Assembly (NCBI RefSeq): GCF_030867145.1
Contig: NC_134415.1
Coordinates: 73,437,300-73,501,299, forward strand
Length of the DNA: 64,000 nt
Source of the DNA: Opisthocomus hoazin
Taxonomy: Eukaryota; Chordata; Aves; Opisthocomiformes; Opisthocomidae
Direction: 5' to 3'
Shown piece after piece: positions 1 to 18,850 of this stretch. Below the pieces are notes generated by a model. That model saw nothing but the letters and a program-made list of their open reading frames with translations, was not told the origin of the DNA and made no database searches. Both the position numbers and the translations under genes were made by a program. The number at the start of each line of letters is the position of its first letter. Positions within the stretch are counted from its first letter, which is position 1.

Positions 1-909
1 CCCTTAATATACACAAAGGTGTGATAAAATTCACTAAAGGCAGTTGCTTCCCTTAACGCTTGTTAGTCTTAATATTTAAATCAGCAAGTGGCAGCAAACT
101 GGGTTTTAAATGATGCTTATTAGACCGTATGTGAGCAGCAGGACACGGATATCGCTGTGGGCAAGAGAGTGTGGCTGACAGTTCTACGAGTGTGGAGCCA
201 TCCCACTTACGTGCATCACAAAATCTACCTGCGTGAAGGGCTGGAAAAGCAGGTGATAAAAGTATTTCTTAGTGGGCCATGTCTGAAATTTGAGTTGAAT
301 GGTTCAAAGGCTGTAGATTGTCCCCATAGGAGTCTTTCGACAACCTGGAGGACCACCCAGGAAAGTTTACCTTCAAAGTGCACTTTCTAAGAATGGAATG
401 TTCTTGACAGGGAAATGATCAGAGGCAATCCTGGACTTTTTGCTTGTTGAATAGGAAAAATGTTTTCATCTTCAGGCAGCACTTCACCCTGACAAATATG
501 AGTTCAGTTATTATTGGGTTTTAGTATTACAGAAGATTCTTTAGAAACAAACATGATAGAACACACATACACATACACTCAGATATTTACAGCCTTTCTA
601 GAAAAACAACCCCCTACCTTAGTACTGACTACCTATCTTTTCCTTTTTTTTCTTTTTTTTTTAGTATTTAAATTCTTTAAACCAGCTACATTAAATACCA
701 ACGTGTACTGTACCACCCCACACCAACCCCACATCCCCCCCAAAAAACAGCAAGTATTTTAAAAGTTTGTTCGCTTGTTTGTTTTTTACGATTGTTAAAA
801 TCTCCTGCTTGTGACTGTTAAGTACCACCTCCACTGGAACGCGATCGGTACTGACGGCATCTTCCAATGCACGTCGTTTCATAGTTGAGCAAGTACTGCA
901 GCTGGAAGC
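1..909 (-). other. GJA1: GJA1 3' UTR, partial
   Basis: This non-coding sequence directly follows the GJA1 stop codon in the same exon. No AATAAA or ATTAAA (read on the minus strand) is visible between 909 and 1, so the poly(A) site should lie beyond the left edge; connexin-43 mRNAs normally carry long 3' UTRs. It includes a pyrimidine/purine-biased stretch at about 630-665 and a candidate miR-1/206 site at 394-401. The open frames here (such as 157-390 and 514-762 on the plus strand) have no family resemblance and are treated as chance. Confidence 0.85.
394..401 (-). promoter_or_regulatory. Candidate miR-1/miR-206 target site in the GJA1 3' UTR
   Basis: Read on the mRNA strand, the sequence is ACATTCCA, a perfect 8-mer match to the miR-1/miR-206 seed (seed complement ACATTCC followed by A). 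It lies about 510 nt after the stop codon. Repression of connexin-43 by miR-1 and miR-206 in cardiac and skeletal muscle is established in mammals, so a retained 8-mer site is likely functional. The match is seen directly; activity is inferred. Confidence 0.7.
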
Positions 910-7971
<7,062 letters not shown>

Positions 7972-8207
7972 CCTTGCTGATCAGCAGTGAAACTGGATCA
8001 GAATACTTCTTTGGAGGGTTAAAGTAAAATGGAAGAGCACGTTCAGGCACTCAGACCTGTCTATTTAAACTTTAAAAGCCTACTGCTGTTTTGTATTTTT
8101 CATCCTTCCTTCCCCACTAATGAAAGAAAAGTGCTGATACCTCGTAAAAGTTTTTTTCTAAACTTGGAACACTGGGAGAGCTTTTTAACAAGTTTTCAAG
8201 CCTCTGC
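7972..8207 (-). other. GJA1: GJA1 exon 1, non-coding 5' UTR
   Basis: The minus-strand sequence here resembles, over most of its length, the untranslated first exon of mammalian GJA1 as I recall it. Shared blocks include ACTTTTACGAGGTATCAGCA, CTTTTCTTTCATTAG and AATAGACAGGTCTGAGTGCC. It ends in AAGG before a consensus donor GTAAGT. The 5' limit is set by where the resemblance to the human exon start ends, so it is approximate. The mammalian connexin-43 leader has been reported to have internal ribosome entry activity, which may explain such conservation in a non-coding exon. It contains one upstream ATG. Confidence 0.88.
8080..8103 (-). other. Short upstream ORF in the GJA1 leader
   Basis: The only ATG in the predicted leader opens a seven-codon frame (MKNTKQQ) that ends in TAG. 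It has A at -3 and A at +4, so its context is reasonable. It stops well before the spliced GJA1 start. The recalled human leader has GCGTGAGG at the corresponding place, so this upstream ATG looks absent from human. Translation is inferred. Confidence 0.6.
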
Positions 8208-8720
8208 CCGTGGAGGAGGAGGGGAGAGGGAGGGGTGGCAGCCCGGGAGGAGGGGCGCGCTGCAAATGGCGAGGAGGAAGGTGGGGGAGGAGGGGAAGAA
8301 CTGAAGGCACAGCAAAAACTCAGCCCGGGGAGAGGGAGGGAGCCGAGGCGTGAAGGTCCGCTCCTGCTGATGTAACAAAACAAACGCCAGGGCGGTCAGC
8401 AGCAACACCCCCCTCCGCCCCCCTGCCCGCACCCCCCGGGGCGCCCGGGCCGCCCTGCGCCCGGCTCTCCCGGGACACCGGGAGCGGCTCCGCTCCCCGG
8501 CGTGTGGCGCCGGGGGCTGCACCGCGGGGGGAGGGCAGAGCGCGGGAGAAGGGTGAGGGGGTCAGCGGGGTGCAGCTGCTGGGCGCCGGGGCCGGACCGC
8601 ACCGCTGCTGTCTCCCGCCGGGCCACCGCGCAGGGCAGGGGAGGAAGGAGCCCTCTCAAGCCCTCTCCCCGTGGTGTTGTGAGCGCGGCTGTTTCCTTAG
8701 GTCTGCTTCCTTTACGTGCA
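8208..8720 (-). promoter_or_regulatory. GJA1: GJA1 promoter region, CpG-rich
   Basis: Immediately upstream of exon 1 the sequence becomes G- and C-rich with frequent CpG. Sp1-type GC boxes are present (for example the CCGCCCCCC tract near 8416-8426 on the plus strand), and G runs around 8210-8340 could form quadruplexes. No clear TATA box lies 25-35 bases upstream of the predicted start. Sp1 control of connexin-43 is known in mammals. The exact limits and start site are inferred. Confidence 0.7.
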
Positions 8721-8798
8721 CACATGAAAGTACACTCCGGGAGCAGGCTGTTTGTTTCTACGGGAGATACCCATCACACATTTTTTTTATTATTATTT

Positions 8799-8830
8799 GT
8801 GTGTGTGTGTGCGCGTGCCCGTGTGTGTCG
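8799..8830. repeat. (GT)n microsatellite
   Basis: An interrupted GT/GC alternating run lies just upstream of the GC-rich GJA1 promoter region. An A/T-rich ATTATTATT stretch precedes it. Confidence 0.8.
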
Positions 8831-11800
8831 ATCCCATGGGAGAAATGAAGAAATGATCTCACGTTCCAGGAAACTCTTTCCAGGAAACTTCAGAAAATAC
8901 AGCATAGCACAGAGAAACCGGTCTTCAATAGCGAGAAGAAATGCTCCCGATAATTTTTTGAGTGTGTTTTACAGAATAAAAGCATGCTCCAAAACCGATC
9001 GATTCAATTAGAACGAAGCTAGTTTGGCTTTGCTACTGACCAGTCCCTGGTTAAACGCTCCTTGAAAAATGCCTCCTCTGCAGGGCAGATATTAATTTAT
9101 TTCTCTGCCTGCGTCAAGCTCCTCACAGATGGGAGTCCATACTGCGTTAGGAATAGGTCTTGTACTTGTTCGTGTCGTGGGGTATTAGCTCCCCTGTGGG
9201 ACTGCTTAAGATCTTCTCTGGAAGAGGTCGTGGTCAGATAATTCTCAATGAAGTTTCATGTTTTGGGTGGTACTGGGCTCATTTGAGTTTCTGTTCGTGT
9301 TATTCTCATGGGGTATTCCTGGGCTCAGTAGCATGGATGAGCATGTTTTGCTCTTTAAGGGCTAGAAAGGAGGAGAGAAGTCCAGTAATGGCTGTTGAGG
9401 GGTTCCCAAATAAAGGTGCTCTTTACAGTTTCTTCTTGAAATCATGAATTTTACACTCTACCACACAACCTAGATATTACTGCTTATTTTTCATAGTCTT
9501 TACCTACTGCTTTTCACCCAGAACTCTCCGGAGAACTGAGACAAGATCTTCGTAGAAAGATACTCAGCAGGGAGCTTTGAAGCTGGGACAGAAACACACC
9601 CATCCTGATTCTTGCTCTGGTGCTGTTTGTAGCAGACCACACTGCCTCCTGTTTGAGAGTTGGTACACTACAGCTGTACATCTTCCATTCTGCTTCCTCT
9701 GGCTACGGACTGGAGGGGGGAGACGACGGCTGGTTTCCTTAGCTTGCCCCTTTCATTTGATACTGGCTGTTAGTTTTGACAGTTTTTTTTTGTTTTTACA
9801 GTTGCCCAAGCCATATGGCAGAAAGAAACCTTTTCTTCATGTTCTCTGAATGTTGTTTTAAGGTTGCATTTTCTCTTTACAGTGGGGGAGAAATGGAGCT
9901 TTGTGCTTAACAGGCTGTGGGCCCTTCTTCTTGAGAATTAAAAAATTGTAATACACAAACCATAGTGTTTCACTGCCTTCATGACTATGGCACAGCCAGT
10001 GAGTGGAGTACACAGAACGCCCCTGCTACTGCCCCATAGAACACTGGTTACTTTAGAACAAAGTACAAAATACCAACCACATGGCTATGTGTGTGCTGGT
10101 CCTGAGATAATGAAGAGATTTGGAATATCGTGTGTGTTGGTGCTGAAAACACTGCCCCTTAGGAAAGCAGTTTTCTGTCAGGAAGAAAAACTTATATTAT
10201 AGAATTCTAACGTACAATGCTATTGTTCCCTGTCAAAGCCGGCATGATCACAGGGGCCAGCTTGCCCGATCTTGCATTTTCCCAAGTATCTTCCTGTATA
10301 GCCTTTGCAATTTTTCAAACATTCTGTTTTTAAAAGAAGACCCGAGAAGTATTTCTCCACTTAAATAAACAAACAGTATTTTTGAGAAGCCCACCACTCT
10401 TACAATCCACTTTGAAAAACAAAATGTGTATGTTAGTAACAAGGGAAAAATAATTTTGCGGCAATAATAAGCATAACAGTTTGCTTTGCTATGGCATTAT
10501 TCACATGAAAAGGGAAAGTATTTCAAGTCTGCACTGTGATAGTGTGTAGAATTAGCAAGAATTATTATTAGTCCTGACAAAAATGCCTTGGAAATGTCTC
10601 TTGGAGTTCGGAAGTATGTCTCCATGATCATGTTTCACAGCCTATTAGCAGAACATATTCAGCTTCAGACGATGCAATGATCTACCATTTCACAAAGTTA
10701 CCAGAAAGTCTCAGACTCATTTGCATTGCAATGGAAATAAGTTTTTCGGATTGAACAAACATCTTCACACACAATCCCTCTTCAGCTGAAGCAATGTTCA
10801 ACAGCAAAGCACTGGGCTGTCAGACCTGAGATACTGGCAAGTGTGTTCTTAATTGTGGACTAAGAGACAGGTAGGAAGATCACAGTTGGATCTAAAGCAG
10901 ACTCTTTTTACACCACAGAGCCGAAGATTTTGGAGCCCAGAGCTCTCTGGGACCTCTGTTGCCATCCATTGACATTTTGCCTTGTGGAGCAAATGGCACA
11001 GCCTTGTGAAGCAATCTCTCAGCGTGGCAGTGCTGGGACTGCAGAACCTGTTTCTCTTTGGTTTGGCAGGCTACAGCGCAATCCGTGAGGGCACGTTCAC
11101 ACTGCGACCCAGAGGCAGTGCTGGAGCCCAGGCTCCATCAAGTGCATCTCCGGGACTGAAACTCAGGGTGACTTTCAAAGGGTGTCTCTCCACTCTTTAC
11201 TGCATTCTCGGCTGAATCGGTGAAATAGTTCAGAGTTCGTAGTAGCGTTGCTACACAGACTTATCAAAGGGAACCATAAATTGGATTATTTAGTATTTAC
11301 AGCCTTTGACACAGATTCACAGTTAATACAGAACTGAGTCCACTATTTTCTTTCTGTTATTACCTGGACATAAGTACAGAACTCTACACACAAATTTTTT
11401 CCTCATATCGCCTCCAAATACTTCCTCAAAAATATTTTAGTAACCTGATTCGCCAGGAAAGCCCTAGTCAATATTTCATTTGGAAGGCTCTCCATTCCTT
11501 TGACCATTACAAAATCTCCCATTGATACCAGTGGGGTTCATGGTCTACTCCCAGGTAAGGATGTTTGTGATTTATGGAGCTCTTTACATAAAGAGCATGT
11601 CTTCACTTGTTTTCGATTTGTTTGCAAACTTCACTTCCCAGTACTCCCATGCACAGCACTGGCCTCATCCTGTGCAATGTGGGAGAGGAGTCCATGGACT
11701 GAGTAAACTGATTATACAGTAAACCAAGATGAACCTACACATGCAACACAGATTTTCTTGGGTGCCTTTCAAGGCAGCTGTGCAGTCACCCACGTCCGTG

Positions 11801-14800
11801 GATGGCACGTAAGCTTCGGCACGTTTTCACCGATATCGCTTCTCACACATTTGACTTTAAAGAGAGACTTGTGAATAATGCGTGACCCTGTTTCATGCCC
11901 TGTTGAGGTAAAGCTTCTCAGAATGTCCAAGGAACAATAATGCGGTATTTCTTGATTACCTAAGCACATAAATGTGCAGACTAATGACTTTTTTTTTTTT
12001 TTAAAGCAGCCAGTGGGTTTCGCTTGTTTAAGGAATTTACATCATGTAGAAATATAACACAGCTTTGAAGTTGCTGGCCACAGCGCTTGCACGTTCTCTC
12101 AGCTGGGGTGGACTGGGCTGGAGCCCGCTGGAAGCTGCTGCGCCCAGCACCGCCAGGCCTGCAAAACCCTCAGCCTCCCCTGCTGAGTTTCAGAGGGGCA
12201 TCGCTTGTTCAAAGCAAAGGCAATGGTCATCCCTGAAGGCGGCCGCTGCTCTCACTGGGGTGGCCCAGCACATAGCATATAAGACAGTATTTTCTGATAA
12301 ACGTAAGGATAGTAGCAATAAAAAGTAGGATAATCACAAGACTGTCTCCTAGTGAGCAAACACTGTTCCTTGTCGAAACTGGTCTCAGATACATTTGCTA
12401 CGGGGCTATTAAAACTAGATATTGCCCAGGGGGAATGGAGGCTTAGTCAGCACGAGATAGATTCTGCTGTTACTGATCTGCCTGGAAAAGAAAAAACTGC
12501 CATTTTAAAAGAGACCCTACTGGAAACACATCAAGACTGAAGCACCTCAGCTGAAAGTGTGGAAACGTTCTCAGTGACCAGATGCCATCAGGTCAGAGCC
12601 CGGCCTACCACATCGTCCCTATTCTCTGAAAATATTTTGCCCCGTTGGACAGTCATCTGTCTAGAAACTCAGAATGCTTTATAAACATTAACGTAGAACA
12701 AGTTACATTATATTAACCTCTTTTACGGAGATGAGAAGTTTGTCATGGAGAATATCAGCAGCAATTCTGACTCATAGGTAGCTGATGGCATAACCAGGAT
12801 TAGGAGCAACATTTCTTAATGCCTGGTCCCATCCTTTAAGCACAAAATTATTCTGCCCTATTGTCTGCTTTCTTTTTGAAATATCAGCTAGCAGTGACAA
12901 CAGCTAAATGGGTGTTTCCTTTTAAAATTTATGAGGATCGCAGAGAAGGAAAATACAGTGTTCAAAGTTTGGGGTGATTTTCTTCTTTCTGTTCTTTCTG
13001 CTGGTGTCTGCCACTTCATACCGTGAAGATGTCATGACACCTTCTTCATGGTGGTACTCAGCTTGCTCACTTTCCCATGCTACATTTAAATATATGAATT
13101 CATTCCTGGCTCGGTGATGGACAGAAAGAGAGAAGGGTAATAAATACATGGAGGCTCAGATGCTCTTCATCTGTGCCAAAAAACTTCTAAACCTCATTAC
13201 AGACGGCTTAAATACCAGAAAAGTTGGTCTTAAAAGGATTTATCCCAACATTGTAATGGATTCTGATCAAAATCTCCTCTGAGCTAGCTGCCCCTCCAGA
13301 AAGACAGTAAAAAACCAGTCACACAACAAATGAAGTATGGGTTCACAGATCCTTATGAATTTGGCTCCACCTTCTGTACACAGTGAAAATAAACATGAAT
13401 TATATTGGATCATGAATGTTAAGCTTTTTGTTTATTTTATTTTTCATTTCACTTTCAAAAATCCTGCACTGAGGTATTCTTGTGGTATTTTGTGAGTTTT
13501 TATTTCTCTATATTGGTAGTGAGGTTTTCCAGTCATTTGGTTCCAAAGGATGAGAGTTTTTTTAAAAAAATATGGCCACTTCAGGTTTTCAAACTGTAAA
13601 GTAACAGTGTGAAAGTAACCTAGTCTTTCACAACACAGTCTTTAGATTTCTTCAGGAGGTCCTGCAATGACCTAATACATTAACACTGAAATAAAAAAAA
13701 AAAAATCAGAATTGAATATTGACCTTACTCCTTACTGATGGATTTCAGTGGATCCAACAAATCTGCACACATTAAGTGCTATGCAACAATGTAAATAAAG
13801 GCTCTATAGCCACACTCCAAAATAGAAACCTACACAAATAAAAGAAAACCAGAGTAGGTAACCCCCCTAAATTCCTACCCAGCCTAAGATACTTCTGCCC
13901 CTATACTGATCAAAAACATTTTCTTTATTACCAAACAGAAAATCAGCTGTGCAATAATCATTGTGCTTTGGATGTTTATGAAAAGAGAGTGATTTTGACT
14001 TAAATTCTAATACTTTTCATCCAGGCTTTACAAACAGCAACTGCCTTTCTGTGGCGATCTTTGAATCTTGTGGAGGTTGAGGAGTTTTCCACATGTGGCT
14101 GAACTGAGGGACAGAAAGTTTGGCTACTTTGGCCACGTCAGGAGAGCAAAAGGGAAATGGGTGACCTCTCTTCCCCTCAAGAAATCTTGCCTTTTCCACC
14201 CTGTCCTCAGAATATCCCCAGGTTTTACTTAATTTTGATTTTTGATCTTCTCATTCAAATCATTCCAGTGTTTCACTCGGCGTTTGAGTTTATTTGGTAA
14301 TTGGAGGCACTGTGTTTTAGTTACAAACAATATTTTTGTGTTTAGTTAGGCAATATCATTGGTTACAGTGAATTAAAGTGAGCTGCTTCAATACTTAAAT
14401 AAGCATTGAAGTCTAGCCAGAAGTACTTTTTATCCAGAAGATCAAAATGAACCTTTTATTTATGTCGGTCTACAAATTGTTTAGTATTTGGAAATAAGTC
14501 CCTTTTTTCTACAACTTTCTACACAGAAACAGAACTAGAATCAATTATGTATAGGCTCTCATTTGTTATTCCATATATTTGAATAACATTTGTTAATCAC
14601 AGTATTAATTTTTTTTATTCGTCACAAGATTAGAGAATGCTTGTGGGCAGCCTTTTACTGTAGAGACAATCATTTTAGATTGACTAGTTGATTCGCATTT
14701 AGCTGAGTGACTCTGTTCGCTCACCTGCAGACAGCCTATGCTGGCCATTTTAAAATCTTCTTCCCACGTAACTGCCACGGAAACAAAGAGGATCTGCTAT

Positions 14801-17800
14801 ACTCTCACTTCAAGTTTTTTGGTCCGCAGACAAGAGAAATTTAATGTCACCTAAGAGAATGGGCCTGAAACATGCTATTTCAAAAGATTTCTGAAAGACG
14901 GGGGCAGGGTGTGTGAGGTGTTCCTGGCAGAAAGGCAGAGGCACGCTCCCTGGGTTTCTTGATAGCATCACAGGGGTGTTTGAGGACACGAACATTTCAG
15001 AGCTTCCCTCTCATTTTCCCTACGCCACTCCATTGCCACTTGCTGCACAGCTGCATATATGTTGGCCAGAACCATTTGGGGAGCAGAACTGCTCCTTTCT
15101 TTTGCCAGTCTGCAGGATTAACAGTGTTGTAGACATGAAAGGGTCTGCAGAGAACTGAATATCAAGCTATTTTACATACAAGCAAGTTAAAATTATTAAT
15201 AGGGTTGGCTGCTGGTAAAAACACACATCGATTAAAAATATACTACTAATTAAGGAGTTCCCATAAGAACAGCTTTGGGAAAACAACTGGAAAATTAATC
15301 TACTGGAATTAGCGGTTTCTGTTATTTATAAGATTTTCCCAGAAAGATATCTCCCAGTATAATCTATGACTCCTTTTCCCAGGCAGTAAAGAACATCAAC
15401 TCTAGTAGTCTGCTTTGAATTTAAATGTATGTACATTCATTAATTTAATTTCTCAGAAATTTTAAAATTAACCAAACTGGAAAAAAAAAAAGTAGTCAAA
15501 TTACACAGTGTATCAGTAATTTAATGACATGTACAAACAAAGCATAAAGAACGTAAAAATACCTGACTCCACAAGTCAGGCTGGGAACAGCTCATTAGCT
15601 GTTGTTTGCCCTGTTCAGCAGATGTGAATGGTGCATAAGGGAAAACACCACATAACAGATAACAATATCTTTCAGCTATTGAACTTTAATACACACTACT
15701 TTATATCAAAAGCATACAAAATAAAATCAGTTCAGTGAAGTGAGAAAAAATAGATGTAATGTATTGAAGATTAAACTAAGGGTTAACTTGTGCATGTCAA
15801 CTTTGAACAATAAAACCCAGCAGCTTTACAACTTCCTGAGGTCGCATTCAACAGAAACAACTTTCAATTACCTGCCCTCAAAACTTACACACGCATACTA
15901 TTCATAAGCACAGTTCAAGTAAACTTGATTACAATAAAAAAAAAACAGGTACCAATAATCTCAGATCATTCCATATTTACAGAATGTTTTCAGAAGACAG
16001 GAATGTAAGAATTATTCAGGGTTCTCCCACAAAATCAAGGTAGTATCTTGCAAATTATTCTGTCTAAAACCTACGTAAAAATTAGTAACAAAACCAGCCA
16101 GATATTAACTCCTATAAAATAGAAAAGTGTCCTTTTACGAATAAGTGCTTTTTAAGGGTGATTTTGTGTAAGCATTGACGATGAGAATGAACAAAGAGTT
16201 TAGGTTCTACTACAGACATGTGGGACCGAGGCACACAGGTCCTAATTTCTGGCCCAGCAGCCTTCCCCAGTGATTACCAAGCTCTGGGAAAGCGTGAATT
16301 GCTGCAAAGCTCGGGCAGCACCGGCGGTGCTCGGCATGCCCACAGCCAGCCCACTTTGTGCAGCCTGGAGCCCCCTTCCCATCCTTGCTCTGGCCAGAAA
16401 CCCCGAGAAACCAGAGGCACCTCCATCCCCCCTCCCTTTTTTTCTTAAAGATTCACTAACTGCAAGGTACAGGGTAGAAATCCAAAGACTTTCACAGCAC
16501 GCGATGTGAGAAAGCTGCTTTTATGGTTTTGGAAACTTAGAATACTGAACACCCATAACTTACTTTTCTTAAAATATTTTTCAAAAGTACTCGTAAAGAT
16601 GGGGAAAGTATTCCTAACACAATGTTGAAGAAAGTATATTTGTTTCTGACAATTTCAGCTGGGCGCGGCAGGAGCTGATACAATCTGCAGGAGCCTGAGA
16701 GCTCCTTTTGCCACCCCTTGCACTCTGGTTTATGGAAGTTGTGAGCGATTCCTACATTTCTGATGAACTTCTTCAGTCACTGTTTATAATCCTCTGGGTA
16801 AATTCCTTTTCTGAAATCTGGAAAGTAGTGACAGGTACAAAGCCAGTTAAGCTGATAAGCGCAGAATAAACTGCAGAAAATGTTTACTGATAAAGGAAGA
16901 TCATGCTGATTAGTCAGATGAGCCAGAAAATGAGGGCTAATCTTAGGTACAGGAAAAGAAAATACACACTATAAACTGCAAGCAAAATGCTAAAGCTGAA
17001 GTAAAAACTCTTTGGATTACTTCATGAAACTGCTGCATAAAGCACAGATAATTTAGTGAATTCATGTAGAGCCAAGTGAGAACAATGCACCTGCACAATT
17101 TTTTTTCTTTCCATGGGGCATAAATAGATCTTCATTACTTTTCCAACTTTTGTTCCTTGCCCTCAATACCCTTTGATTTCAAGTAGGAATTCTACATCAA
17201 GAACAAATAGGGTCTCTACCAGCCTTTGAAATGGAAATGTAGGAGTCTCAGTGTGAAGTTGTAAAAGTCCTTGATACGCAATCTGCTTGACCCACAGACT
17301 ATGCCTGAAAAGTGCTGGTGTCTGTGCTGGAAGCCCTGGTGTTGCATACCGTCGTAAACTGGCTCACTTCTACCACTAGTCTCTGATGTAACAACCCACC
17401 GTGAGTTTTTAAAAAAGTGTTTTGCTCTGGTGGTGGCTATGTGTAGATATAATGCAGGACAGGGAGCTGGGAATTGAGTATATATTGCATGTAATTATTC
17501 TGAATACTTGTGAAACCTAGGGAAACACATTTAAGGCAATACTACGCACTTAAAAATGTGTGAAACTTCTTTTGGCTCCCTTGCAAACTCCCCGTGCAGG
17601 ACTGGTAGGCAAAAGCATATTGCTTCTTTTATTCTATAAAGCATCCTGAGGAAGGTTCGTTCCCCTACACCTATGATTGGTTGCCAGTGTTTTCAGCTTA
17701 GGAGTGACAACAATAAACGATGAAAGAATGACCCAAAAATATAGCAGCATTGCTTGTCTTATTCTTGAAGATTATATATATAATATAAATACAAAAAACA

Positions 17801-17864
17801 TCCAGGTAAGGATAACAATGAGCTTTGCAGATCAAAGCCGTAAAAGGACCCTAACGCTGCAGAA
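8831..17864. other. Intergenic DNA, no gene seen
   Basis: This 9 kb lies upstream of GJA1. I see no coding exon, CR1 element or RNA gene. Base composition is AT-rich, with a moderately GC-rich patch at about 12060-12260 and another at 16220-16440. Homopolymer A or T runs occur near 11990, 13690 and 15480. Open frames are short and unlike any protein I know. Regulatory elements for GJA1 may lie here, but none is identifiable with confidence. Confidence 0.6.
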
Positions 17865-18850
17865 CTAATCGACGCGGCCGCACCGACGGTCACCACACCC
17901 GGCCCGTTCAGACTCCCGCTCCAGCTCGGCAGGATGCTCTCCCTGCGTAGACTCCACAGGCGGGGGCACCCGGCAGCGCCCTGCTCCCAGGACCTGCACG
18001 CTCCTCTCCTACACAGTCACGGCAGGAAGCAATCTGGGGGCTTCGCAGAAAATTAGGTGCCTCCAGACATGGCAGTCGCTGACTTGGAGCCTCCAGGCTG
18101 TCACAGAAGTACGGAAAGACCTAGAACACAATTCAGCACCAGAAACATTGCGTGTCTTTCGGCCGAAATCTTTATCTTAATTCTAAATGTTATGCTGAAA
18201 TGTAATCGTTCTTTATGTCACTGTTAATTCCTGGATTTACTACAAGCTCGCATTTCTCTGCAGCTCTGCGAACCAAGGCTGCAGATAGGCATCAGACAGA
18301 ATTCTCAGGTTATGCCAAGAAGAATAACTGCTCCAGGGCACGATGCCCGGCGGGTTGTTTAACACCCCAGCCCTCACCAGGCTTTGAAGCTTGGGTGGCG
18401 AGGAAAACGTGCCATCTGCAAACGCAGCCAGCTAACCTGGAAGACGCTGACAGACAGCACAGAGGAATTTCCATGCTGTCGCTGTGCAGGTTTGCACCAC
18501 TGCCAAACACAGAAGAGGCTCCTCCCTCAGGACAAAAAAAAAAAATTAAAAGCACAATAAAATGTTCAAAAAAAGGTCTCCTTAATTTTAAAGAGTTTTG
18601 CTGGTGGCTATATTGTTGTTCTAAGCAATTTAACGATGACGGAAGATACTTTGGATGTCATTCGAGGCCAGTGCGGGACAGGGAGTGCCCTGACAGCAGC
18701 GGGGCGCGGGGCACAGCGGGACGGCGGGGCGGCGCCGCTAGGGGGCGACGCGAGGCAGCGGAGGCCGCGGCTGCCGGTGGGGCGGGGTCAGGCTGGGGTG
18801 CCGCCAGGGGTGGGAGGGTGTGGAGCCGTAGGGGGGGGGTCCCCGGCATT
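17865..18850. promoter_or_regulatory. Isolated CpG-rich patch in intergenic DNA
   Basis: Two GC- and CpG-dense blocks (about 17868-18010, containing GCGGCCGC, and about 18660-18845) stand out from AT-rich surroundings, 10 kb upstream of GJA1 and 34 kb from TBC1D32. The second block carries a strong CTCF-like motif. The patch could be an orphan CpG island, an insulator, or the promoter of an unannotated non-coding transcript. A 238-codon frame crosses it but resembles no known protein. Function is inferred from composition and the motif. Confidence 0.5.
18735..18749 (+). promoter_or_regulatory. Candidate CTCF binding site
   Basis: The sequence CCGCTAGGGGGCGAC fits the core of the vertebrate CTCF consensus (CCASYAGRKGGCRS), with G in place of A at position 3, a common variant. 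It sits in a CpG-rich block between two divergent genes, where boundary elements are often found. Its orientation is forward on the plus strand. Confidence 0.65.
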
